A DNA stretch of 64,000 nucleotides, taken from NCBI GenBank assembly GCA_036365455.1, contig JAWQUS010000023.1, forward strand, positions 372,001 to 436,000. The letters run 5' to 3'. Origin of the DNA: Macrosoma leucophasiata. Its lineage: Eukaryota; Arthropoda; Insecta; Lepidoptera; Hedylidae. How positions within the stretch are numbered: position 1 is the stretch's first letter; each line of letters begins with the position of its first letter. This document shows positions 1 to 11,200 of this stretch, piece after piece. A program made the position numbers and the translations under genes. Under the pieces are notes generated by a model. That model worked only from the letters and a program-made list of their open reading frames with translations. It was not told where the DNA came from and searched no databases.

Positions 1-718
1 TTCCCTCATGGCTCTATAAGTGCAAGGCTATAAAGCTATAAAACTGAAATCCGTAATTCTGAGAGATATAATTTAATTCGCATTTCTATTCATCATACGC
101 GTTTTATTGCAGCACAAAAGCACTCATCTTTAATTTCTTTTATAGCTACCAGAAGAGCACTTACAAGAAAAATTTTAGGAATACCAACCGAGTATAATTT
201 AAGTGAATCAGTAAATTTGGATGGACATTAAAACGGTACGATTATAGGAACGGTTCGCCGCGTGACGAATTTTGTTGCCGTTTATTATATCGAATGGTAG
301 TGTAATGGCGTATTCAATTTTTATCTATCTCTCGTAAAACCGAGTGAACTAGTCAGCCAGTGAATGGAATCCACATGCACTTTGCGTTTTGTTCCGCTCT
401 GACGATATGGTACTATTTTGATCACTTTTTATTGTGGCGTCACATAAAAGCTACTTGGAATGCATCGCTTGGTTCCTCATAACACCATTTCAAAGTACCG
501 ACTGATACGTCTGATATGATTTTATGTTGTAGTTAAACTACTCCCCATTCGATTTTTGACGTCAGAAATTAAATTTAAGATCAATAAAATTGGAATAAAT
601 ACTCGATAATTTAGTAATATATTTAGTAGGTTGTTACCGCACATTTTGCTTATTCATTGTTATTAGTTATTAGGATGTTAGCATGTTATACCTACATACA
701 ACTAGTACTACTATTTTT
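1..718. other. AT-rich stretch, no recognised gene
   Basis: No known domain or repeat family is recognised. A frame on the plus strand stays open from about 34 to a TAA at 231 without a methionine start. It is short enough to be chance in this composition, or it could be the end of an exon that begins before the window. Nothing else stands out. Confidence 0.4.
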
Positions 719-1010
719 TACTGGTGGTAGAGTTCAGTGTAGGAGCTCGAGGGCGTAGGCATCATGACATTACGTAATCTATCCCGCCAAATGGTATTGT
801 TCAGCACTATCGTGTTCCGGTTAGATAATAGTAATGTATGGTCCCGTAATAACCATCATAAAGACATAACAAAATTAACAACTAAGATCTTTGGGGTGGC
901 AACGCACCTGCATTTTGACCTCTGGTCTTTGTGTAAGGATCCATAGGCTGCAGTCACCATGTGAGCTGCATGCTTGTTTGCCATCTTCATTATAAAATAC
1001 AAAGTACCTA
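719..1010 (+). repeat. Family A retroposon, diverged copy
   Basis: The copy starts with the family head (tactggtggtagag) and keeps the middle block with 'cactatcgtgttccgg' and the end block 'gagctgcatgcttgtttgcc', followed by an A-rich tail. Against the other copies in the window it carries many substitutions and small gaps, so it is an old insertion. Short open frames in it are not genes. Confidence 0.75.
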
Positions 1011-1640
1011 AGTAAGAGGCAAACGTTTATGTTTTAAAAGTAAAATAAAGTTTAAACTAACCATTGTCAATAACTATAGATCTAAAGACTATTTAGGAAA
1101 CATAAAAATATCATAGAGACGTTAATATTTTAATAAGTATGTCAATTCGCTTGTCAAAATATGATATATTCGTGTTTGTAACTAATTAACATAAATTACA
1201 ACTTAACTCTAAATGGCTTACTGATGATGATATCCCAAAAATATAATTATAATTATAATCAGTATATTATATTAGTATTATCATTTATATCAGTATTTTA
1301 ATAGGTTTGCTTTTTACGGCTGAATGAATAAAATTAATATTATCACACGTACGTCATAATCTACACCAACACACTAGTCAAATAGTGAGTACCTACCTAT
1401 ACAATACTATATGCAAAATATTTATTTATTCAATACCTAGCTCCTTCAACAAAACGAAGAGTAACCACTTATATAAAATTACGCAAGTAGGGTAAGTTAG
1501 AGTATGTAACTCGTTTTTTCAAAATATCGACTATCGATAGAACACTATTGCGGCTGGTTGCAAACCCTTACCTGTAATTAACCTGTATTTCACGATTTTC
1601 TAAAGTACATAAATAGTAAAATAGGGGTTTGGCACCTTGG
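1011..1640. other. AT-rich stretch, nothing recognised
   Basis: Very AT-rich sequence with no convincing reading frame, RNA gene or repeat that recurs elsewhere in the window. Confidence 0.4.
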
Positions 1641-1644
1641 AACC

Positions 1645-1980
1645 TTGAAAGATGCGTGTGGTGCTCTTATTTTATTTTATTTTCTTGATGTATTTTTGAG
1701 TTATATTAAATAAAGTTGGTGGCATTTTGTTTGATATAAGCTTATTATAGTGCTCGTGTATAGTGAAATAGAATAACAGTGCGAAAACACATTTTTTCGG
1801 GTTGCCTCCAAAACTTCATTGTAAATGTTTTGGTAAAGAAGCCATCGCTGTACTAGAATTACTGACTGTGACTGACTGACTGACGGACTGACGACTCTGA
1901 CTTTTACGTTGCTTAATACGATTACGAAATATCGTTTTACTTGACACGGGCATGCATAATAAGCGATGCCATAAAATTAA
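1645..1980 (+). repeat. Two-copy interspersed repeat R, plus copy
   Basis: About 330 bp that recurs in inverse orientation at 26279-26640. Shared landmarks are 'gtgtggtgctcttatttt', 'gataagcttattatagtg'-like sequence, 'agtgaaatagaataacagtg', a run of ctga/gact units, and 'acttgacacgggcatgc'-like sequence at the far end. I see no terminal repeats or poly(A), so the class is not known. The 125-codon minus-strand open frame across it is not conserved in the second copy and is not called as a gene. Confidence 0.65.
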
Positions 1981-2055
1981 AAAAAAAAATAGTAAAATAA
2001 CCAATTTTGTATACCAAGTTGGTAGAGTTTCATAGTAGGTGCATTTACTACCTTT

Positions 2056-2250
2056 GACGACCCGGTTAGTCCAGCGGTGTGAGATGACCGTTTGATTCGA
2101 AGGATCGCGGGTTGGATCCCCGCACCGGGACAGATATTTGTATGGCCTACAGAATATGTTTTGTATGTCTGCGATACCCAGCACCCAGGACACAGGTTTA
2201 TACCTACTGTGGGGTTGTGAGAAAGTGTATTTTATTTATTTTATTTTATA
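2056..2250 (+). repeat. tRNA-derived SINE (type S2)
   Basis: The head from 2056 to about 2135 looks like a tRNA: an A-box-like TTAGTCCAGCGGTG at 2065-2078, a B-box-like GGGTTGGATCCCC near 2109, and short pairing acceptor-like ends. A unique body and a (TTTTA)n tail near 2225-2250 follow, which is SINE organisation rather than a functional tRNA gene. A second copy lies inverted at about 14060-14260. Confidence 0.7.
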
Positions 2251-2500
2251 GCTGACCCGGCAAACTTCGTATTGCCTCAGAATGAGTCAAATGTGTTAAT
2301 AGATACGGACTATTTGTATGGAAAAATAAAATTGTGTTTTTACTATTCCCCTTCAATTTATTCATATTTTCTTACCTTTTAAACCTTCCCTGGACTTCCA
2401 AAAATCATTCAAAACCAAAATTTGCCAAATCGGTCCAGCCGTTCTCGAGTTTTAGCGAGACTAACGAAAAGCAATTGATTTTTATGTATTTAAATAGATT
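2251..2500 (+). repeat. Dispersed repeat beginning 'agctgacccggcaaactt'
   Basis: The opening 30 or so bases recur at 50577-50612. The later block 'aaatcggtccagccgttctc ... ttagcgagac' is of a kind common in lepidopteran genomes. I do not assign a class with confidence; a non-autonomous LINE or Helitron-type repeat is possible. No intact coding frame. Confidence 0.5.
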
Positions 2501-2559
2501 TATTTATTTACCTACTTGCTACTATAGAGTGGTGTCTAAATTTTCGATTAATTAATTTC

Positions 2560-4135
2560 ACTGGTGGTAGAGTACCAGCGGTGAGTATAGTTCAAGTTAT
2601 TGATTTAATAACAACACATTTAAACAATAATACTTTTTGTACATACTCGTAGTAACGTAAAAATTCTCTGCGGCGAAGAATCGATTCCCCCGGTCCCCCG
2701 CGTGACAGACGGAGATACTTACCACTATAATAGTGTGGGTGCACCAGAGCCACAACAGAAACAGAATAAAATAGGCTCTAGCTTAAAAGGCTCCCGTACC
2801 GCGATCGTGTTTTTTTTCTCGGGATATTAATAACGGTAAAAGATAGGCACTTGAAATATTTCAAGAATTTTTAGTTTAAAAATCAATAGGTTTTGGATTT
2901 CAAAAGTGCATTAACCTCCGGTTTCTGTGTAGATGTCTACGAAATACGTCCTTGTTTGTCTCTCAAAAAACCTTAATTATATCTAATAAGAATATAATCT
3001 TAATAGGTTAGATTAGAATTAGTCGTTAAGAAATTAGATTAGTAAGAAACGTTCAGTTCAATATGTTTTTATTATAATGAATGACATAACATTTCATCGC
3101 AAAAGGGGACATCCATCCATTCAATAAAGAGCTGTATCTACAAATGCCGCGGTATCATTGACCTAGAACCCGAGTTTACCCGAGTGCAACACACGCTTGA
3201 CCTTTTGTACACCGCGGTGAAACAACATCTGTTAGTTGGCGAGTTGTTGTTGAGGCTTAGCAGGTGAAATACGTTGTTTTTGTGGTAATTTGTTCGAAAG
3301 TTGTTATTTTATTTTTTTGAAAATCTTTGGAACTGACTCAAAGATTAGTCAGCCGGGGTCGGCCGAGAAAACGTAGACAAAGATGGTCAGTCGTTACAAC
3401 TATTCGATGTTTGCGTCTTGTAAACTTATATTTATAAATAAGTAGGATCGCGATTTCTACGTAGGTTGGCACTTAGTATGTTTTGTTTTTTTGTAATTAA
3501 AAAACTTAATTTAGGCACGTAGGCAGAGTTAATCGCCAGTTACGTTTTGTCCTAGGGGGCGATCCTACTGCCATTTCCGGGGATGTTACTAGAATCCGTG
3601 GCCGGCTTCGGCAATCTTTCGAAAACGGAAAAATGCCAGTGTATCTTATCCAACCCGGGATCGAAAAAAATACATTTGTAAAACTATATTAATTTACTTA
3701 TTTATTTTCTTACAAAAACACATTTTTTATAAGTACCTACTTATTTTTACAACATATATTTACAATCTCAGCTCATCAACAAATCAATTTAATAATCTAT
3801 ATTTCTATTTTTTTTAATGAAGTGGCAACTTAGAACTACACATAATTTTGAACAATTTGTCCTCTTGGTTAGTTAATAAAATGCACATCACTAGTAACAC
3901 ATAATACCTGTCATCACACTGAAATCGTTAAATAGTATAATAGTATAAATAAATAATAATCGTTAAATAGTAGTAATAGTATGTATTATTGTTTCCTTGA
4001 CTACATGAGTCATATTTATCAATTCGCAATATATGTCGGGACGTAACGACCCACCGCCCAGAGGAAGAAAATACTTCCACTTGTGTACGTGTGTGTGTCA
4101 GTCAACCGAACTAAAGCAGTCAAAACACTACATTT
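2560..4135. other. Intergenic stretch, no gene recognised
   Basis: Mostly AT-rich with a few GC-richer patches (about 3170-3260 and 3550-3660). No splice-bounded open frame, RNA gene or repeat shared with the rest of the window was recognised. A partial family-A head-like piece (ttcactggtggtagagtacc) sits at about 2558-2580. Confidence 0.4.
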
Positions 4136-4137
4136 TT

Positions 4138-4432
4138 ACTGGTGGTAGAGCTCCAGTGACGGAGCTGGCGGGCGTAGGCACCACCGCATTACCTAATATA
4201 CTTGCCGCTAAAGGGTAGTGTTCAGCACTATCGTGTTCCGGTCAGGTGGTAATATACTGCCCTGTAATTTTCGGCACAGAGTCATAACACCTTAGGCTTC
4301 AAAAGTGGTAACGCATCTGCATTTTGACCTTTGGTCTTTGTGTGGGTGTCTATAGGCTGCAGTCATCACTTAACACCAATGTGAACTGCATGCTTTTTTG
4401 CCACTTTTATATCATAAAAAAACTACAAAAAG
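4138..4432 (+). repeat. Family A retroposon, nearly full length
   Basis: Head 'actggtggtagagctccagt', middle 'cactatcgtgttccggtc', tail block 'gtgaactgcatgctt' and terminal A-rich run are all present in order over about 290 bp. The 61-codon open frame across its head is part of the repeat. Confidence 0.85.
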
Positions 4433-5052
4433 TAGGTATACTATATAAATCAGATAAGTAAATGCAATAAACATGGGTGGGCAGCGGCATCCCGTGTTAT
4501 AACTACTCTGAACAAACATTTTCGTTTCAATTATTCTAAAACCAAAAATGCATGTTTTTATTGTGCCTATCATTTAGTGACTCCTTTTCACACGACTGGA
4601 TCCATCTCATTTTTTCAAACATACTGATCTTATCAGATATCGTTAAAAAATGGATGACATCGAGTATTTTATACAACACATCCTCTATTCTACATTTATC
4701 TGTACATTACTAACTACTAATTACTATAATTCGATACATATTAGTAATTGTGACTAAATTCGTTTATTTATGGTCAACGTTCGTCAAACACCGTCGCCAC
4801 TGTAGGTTAATTGTTGGGCGCATGTCAACATAATCATTGTGTGATGAATTTTTCAGTCAACATTATTACGGTGTTGATAAAATTATGTCAATATTTGACA
4901 AAAAACTGACACAAAGATTTGTAGCTCACATTGTAACTCATCACGGATGTTGATCACTACTGCTCAACAAAAATAAATCGAACAATCGCTGATCGATTTC
5001 CATTTTTAGGGGTCCGTAGCCTAGAAGGGAGCAAGGTTTGTCTGTTTTTGAT
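4433..5052. other. 3' flank of the SLC22-like gene
   Basis: This lies just downstream of the transporter's stop codon (minus strand). A minus-strand AATAAA at 4763-4768, about 285 bases past the stop, is a possible poly(A) signal; it is not proven. A short piece 'taggggtccgtagcct' near 5007 resembles the end of the 'agggttccgta' repeat family. Otherwise nothing is recognised. Confidence 0.35.
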
Positions 5053-5265
5053 CTAATTTTCTCCAGCGTTTCCTTCACTCTTCTTACTGAGTCTTCTCTT
5101 AGCTTTATCCTCTTTCAGTAGAGATTTCTTCCCGATAGTCTCAGCTTCCTTGACGGTGTCGGGCAGCTGCGCGCGCGCCGTCTCCGGCATCAGGAGCGTG
5201 AGCGCCCCCGATATGAGGGACGTCAGTCCGAACATAAAGGCCGGTAGACCAGACCAGTATGCCAT
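5053..5265 (-). CDS. SLC22-like gene, coding exon 7 (C terminus)
   Basis: Acceptor ...ATAACCGACAG. It encodes MAYWSGLPAFMFGLTSLISG (helix 12) and LLMPETARAQLPDTVKEAE, then a lysine-rich cytoplasmic tail and TAG at 5053-5055. The first codon after the splice is ATG by chance; it is not a start. Confidence 0.92.
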   Translation of the reverse strand: MAYWSGLPAFMFGLTSLISGALTLLMPETARAQLPDTVKEAETIGKKSLLKEDKAKRRLSKKSEGNAGEN

Positions 5266-8200
5266 CTGTCGGTTATAATGTATTAATTGAAACATTGTAT
5301 TATCCCTTCTTACCTACCTAATATTAACTATAAATGCGAATGTAAGTTTGTTTATTACGCTGACACGCGAATCTTCTGTAAGTGCAATCAATCAACCAAA
5401 CGATGGCGGTCAAACTGTTCCAACTGTACTGAATATAATAACGCGGCATGGGTAGCAGCGTCTTGCGATAAAACTGTGTCCCCAATCCGCCCGAGCATCG
5501 CCATTGTGGCAAATTCTCCTAACGACGCTCAACACTGTTGTGAACCAATTTGGTAAAGGTTTTTGTCCAGTTATGGACGTCTTTCGGCATAAGTGATGAC
5601 TATTATATCAAAAATTTGGGGTATTTATTTATGAATCCAGTAAATAACACATTCCCTGATTTTGATAATACTTTTTACGTCGACACTATCGACGTAAAAA
5701 GTATTACGCCTTTTACTTTTCAAACCGCTTTGGCTGACGTTTAAGATACTCTAATCAGACTCACAAGTAGTGGTGTCTGTGGAGCCAGCAATGAGCCCAC
5801 TCTTCCCATGGCAGAACAGATGGCGTGCATGGAGTTCCTGGTGTACGTGGGGAACAGCTCCGACGTGTACATGTACACGATGTTGTAGGAGAACGTCGCG
5901 AGGGTCTCGAAGGCCATCAGCAGCGCTAGACCCACCCATGCGTAACCTGGTCAATATACATCTTGGTCAGCATTGTTATCTTGTTACGGAAAAAGCAAAC
6001 AGGCACACAATGTGCAATTATAGTCAGTTAATACTTCAGTCTATCTGCAGGATCTTATAACTAAAGGACTCAATGTAAATAAGCCGTAAATGTCAAGCTT
6101 GCAACCGTGGTCATGCTGGCATCGGAACGTGACTACTCCACCGCCCAATAACGGGAGAATTCTCTTCTACCGGAAGACAATTCTTCCACTAGCGCAATCA
6201 GTCAATCAAACAATGGTGGTCAAACCATTCCAATGGGGCGGCGGTAGTAAGTGCAAGATGGTAATAAAACTACCGCTACAACGATCGCCAATCCATATGC
6301 CAAGCTTATCCCGCCCTTATGAAGAGGCTTAGGTCCAGCAGTCGACATGTTTCGGCTGATATGATGATTATGAAAGGTCAAGCCGTTTTGCCGAGTATTT
6401 ACATCACTGCAACCCGGTAAGGCAACAAGTGTTTTGCAGTGAGGAGATAAATTAGGTAATGCATTAGTGGCTATGGCTATTCTCGAGGGTTAGATCTATT
6501 AGGGTTCTGTTTTTGCCATTTGGTTACGGAACCCTAAAAAGACACTCACCTTTTGGTATAAACGGCTGTGACACACAGAATATGCCGCCAACAATAAATG
6601 AGGCTAACAACGGCAGCTTCCTCTTATATTTCGCTAACGCCAGCCAATAGAAGACATTCGCAGGAATATCCATCAACATCAGTAACGCGAAGTTGATGTA
6701 CTTGTTTCCGTCAATGAAAACCGAGCTGATCATCATGCCATAATTGATGAGCGTGATCGTGAACCACCACACCATGCACACGAGGAACCTCTGCATCATT
6801 ATCTTGGACTTAAAGGTCTTCATTAACAACTTTCTATCGTTGAACTTCGCGGATGTTTCCTCATCTATATAATCTAGTTTGTTGAGCATTTTCTTATCAA
6901 TTTGGACTCTGTTTCGTTTGGCAATCTTTTCAATGAGCTTTATAGCTCTGTCCTTCTTGCCTTTGCTGAAGAGCCACCGGATGCTTTCGTCTAGGAAGAA
7001 GGAGTAGGTGAGAATGATAAGAGTGGGGGCGTAGATGACTCTGAGGAAGTTTCTCCAGTAAGGCACGGCCCAGGCTATGAATGGCATGATGATAAGGCCG
7101 CAGGTGTAGCAGTTCAGCAGTATCATCTGGAATAGTACTGCTCGTTTCTTCTCCACGATTTCTATACCTGAAATGTGATATGAACTTTGTAATACAGTTA
7201 CTGGTCGTTTTAGAATTGTGTTGAAGTGATTTATGCAAAGTGTAAAAAACTAAATAAGAAAAATGAACTTAAAAAAAAATATGTATTATTCTATCTATAA
7301 ATATGAAATTTCTGATTTCCAAAAATGTTTACTCCATTCCGAAAATATGTTGAACAATTTGTTTCTCCATTATTTTATCTGTAGTATAATATTTTTTTTA
7401 CAATTCTTTATTAGCTGTTAGTATTACTCGTATTTTCGTATTCACTATTGTTGAGTTAGAATTGTTGGAGGATTTAAGTTTTCGTACTAAACAAAAATCA
7501 TTGATAAAATCAATATTCAAAGTGACTATGCCTTTACTTACTTAACATAAACATAGGCGACAATGCATCTCCTATAGCAGCCTCGAGTCCCTCCAGTACC
7601 AGGTACATCCAAAAATTGGAGGCGAAGCTCTTCGTCAAGCCCAAAACTGCACCCATGGTTCCGGCGAACACTGCTGCCGTCTTACGGCCAAATCTGCAAA
7701 AAACGTTGTAAAAATATTGCTAAACAGGATAATTTTAGAAAACATGACATAAAAGAAATGTTCTCCTATTTATGTTTATTCGTTAAAGTTTCGAAATCTT
7801 TGAATAGAAGTTGTGAGTCTCTTAATGGCTTGGTCTTTTGTAATTCATCTTCGTAATACGGCATGTACAATAAACTCGGTCTCATGTCGATACAAGTATT
7901 TTTGTCAATAAAATGAGAATATACCTGTCAGAAATCTGTCCTTGCAGCAGCAGGCCGATCATGTTCCCGAAGCTGTGGACGGTGCCGACCATCGGCGGCT
8001 TCCACTCCTCGCACGCCAGCCCGAACTGGTGACAATTTTCATGATATGAGATAAATTTCATAAAACGATTTATGAAATTAGTACCTACGTATTGCAATTT
8101 CATGCTTTAACTTTAAATGAGGGCATAGTGTAGCCTTATCCACTTATCCTACACTGGCTGGCTGGTGTAGCTGAGATTTTTTCATTTCCCAAGTACAGGA

Positions 8201-11200
8201 TCCCACGATGTTGTTAATCGCCATCCATCTTTTCTATTAACATTTTGGTGTTTTTTAATTTCAATAGCCTCGTCTATTATTCTTGGAATGGATCTCTGTT
8301 TTCCAGCGAGTATTTGATCTTTATCATATGGTTGTGATGTAATGGTGTATGGTAAGGTTTATCCGCTATGTGTTCACAGACTGCAGACCTCCCTGTTCTT
8401 CAGTTTTTTTTTAATGATTTTAGTGTTCGCGAGATAAATCCGTAGAAATATTAGTTATTAAAATATTCAATATTAGTTAATTAAGTTTTATTTCAATGAG
8501 TGTAGCTCGTTAAAACCTTAGAACAATTTTTTTACTTGTGTCATGCGAGAGAGAGTGTATAAAGAAACGAGACAGAGATAATAGTATTTCAGTTTAGGTT
8601 GACAATATTCGATCGCTATACTTTTTTATTTTATATCACGTTCATATAGGGAAAATCGTAGATTACCTTTACCGACATCTAAACGAAGAAAAAAAATCAC
8701 GATACATCTCATGACTTACGTATCGAAATATCATTAACTTGAAAGAGCTAGAACATTTATGAGCATCTGCCACAAGCCTTCGCGACTCTCCTGATGTACG
8801 ATTATTGCCGAGCGAAACTGAACGGACTGTCTCAATTCCTCTAATTACCGCCCTAGGCCTGTTGTTGCTCTTCTCGTTAAGTCAATAGGCTATTACGGTA
8901 ATAGGCAAGTCGTGGCTGAGCTTCTTGGTCATCTTGGCCCTTATTACTTGGGATTCAAAAGGTAACATAACTGGAGATAGTTGGTGTATGAGTAATATCT
9001 TTTTTCATGGGCTTTCGGTTTCTGACGGTTATTGTTTTTTTTTTAGTAATTGAAGTGGCAAACAAGCATGCAGTTCACATTGATGTTAAGTGATGACTGC
9101 AGCCTATGGACACCCACATCTTCATTACAAATAAAAATTGTCTTCGTCGGCGTATCTGTAATAAGGCTCTTAAATCTTTCAAAAGTATCACGTGCCATAA
9201 ATATCATAACATATAATTTCCACAAACACCTTAACTAGTTGGTGCCCGTTGAAGAAACTTAGTTGTATACTCGTACATAGAGCAACATGGGCCACCGGCC
9301 GCGGCAGACCAGAGGGGAGTAGCCGTATGTAGACTTTCCCCTCTGTCAAATACAAGCACAAGTGGGCCGAGATGTTTATTTATTTGTTTATGTATTTCGT
9401 TAAAGTCAGGGTTTGAGTTTCGTAGTAATAAACGATTTTTGTTGTGTGTCACATTTTTTTTGCATCGGTAATAAACGCTGCGGCTGCTCCTGTCGGTCGG
9501 TGGCCCGTGTTGCTCTATGGTTGTATACTGAATCGGGCTTGGGTTAAAATTCAAAGTGAGGTATTTGTTTCCTTTTAAATGTATAAAGTGCGAAATAAAA
9601 ATATCTTATCTTGCCACTTTAACAGGGATTTAAAGTAATAAGTTAAATACGAGTACTTACTGGTAGAGTAAGTAGCAAATGAAAATCAGGGAAGCACTGC
9701 GGCCGCATACCAGGGTGCGATCTGATCTGCGATGCATATCTTGCCTTCATTATCTATGACTCCGACCTGGCTGTAGGGCTGACTGTGCCTTGTATAGTGT
9801 TTAAGTGGTTTTAACTATTTATTGCTACGTTCACGTAGTAAAATTTGTACATTATTCAACAAGAAATATTGCAAATCGACCTTAGAAAGAATACTTCGGC
9901 TTATTTCGGTCTCTTTCGCACCTTACCTATGTGATGTTTGTCGACCATTTTGATCAAGTCTTGACCAATATCGGACTATCAGTGCCTACGGGTGACGCAA
10001 GACATCACGCGGCGTATCCAGGTCTTTAGAAACAGATGCCTCCGACAGATCCAGGGCTCTGATCTTCTGGCCAGAAAAGATCTCCAATGAAGACCTATGG
10101 AATCTTTGTCGCGAAACCCCGATCGGTCCGCAAATCAGACGCCGCAAATGGACATGGATTGGCCACACTCTCAGAAGACCTCCCGACCACATCCCTAGAC
10201 AAGCTCTAGAATGGACTCCACAGGGGAAGAGGAAACGTGGTCGTCCCAAATACACTTGGAGACGTTCAGTAGCGGCAGAAAGTAAGACTATCGGGCTGAC
10301 ATGGTCCGAGGTGAAGCGCGCAGCCCAAGACAGATCTCGATGGCGGAGTATTGTGGACGCCCTCTGCCCCACCTAGGGGAAATAAAACATTATGTCAAGT
10401 AAGTCAAGTGCCTACGTGGATTAACACTCTACGAAGTCGAAACTAGCCGATTGTTTCTTTCGTAGGCTTGATGAGCAATATTTCTTGCTGGGTACTGTAA
10501 AAATGTAATGCAAGAAAAAGTTAATATTCTACACTTTTTAAGGTTCCGTACCTCAAGTAAGAATAGGAAGCCTTCTAACATCACTCGTGTGTCTGTCTGT
10601 CCGTCTGTCCGTATGTTCGTCTGTCACAGACATTTACTCCGAAAGTAAGCAGCGAATTTTTAGAAATTCTTATTTTTGACTGTCCAAAATCCTGATAAAT
10701 TTTCAAGTTTGTAATTTTGCACTAATCTTCCCCTCACTATCATGATCTGGCTGGATGGCAATCGGAAACCATCGGAAAGAGACAGAACGTAGCATTGACC
10801 GCTTTCCGTGCTCATGAACCGTTAGAATAGACTCCAATGTAAAAGAGGCCTCCGCTGTAAGTTTTACAAAAACCACCAATAATACGCCTCAATGGCTATT
10901 GATGGACAGAATTTCAGGTGGTGCGCTCCGGAATCCCCTTTTATCTTTGCCGGGAGTCCAATCATATTCTCAATGCACAACAGCTTGCATTTCCTTGTGA
11001 CTGAAGAAGCCATTTTGGGAAACTCATGTGTTCTCTTTTATTAAAAACATATGATTGTAAAATTTTTATTTTTCACAATAACATATGCGAGAGAGAGTAT
11101 GTACCTATTTTTATTATAATATGTATTTTTGGACCATTATTTAATTTATTCTGTTTACTTTGACATATTAATCAACGTATCAGTTGTTATTCGCTTTAAA

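Noticed and set aside
1816..2193. 125-codon minus-strand open frame
   Set aside because: It spans repeat R and the S2 SINE head; the frame is not kept in their other copies.
9655..9790. Minus-strand open stretch (GKICIADQIAPWYAAAVLP) in intron 2 as an extra transporter exon
   Set aside because: Exons 2 and 3 already join in phase at a conserved position, and this stretch ends in a stop; it does not fit the transporter.
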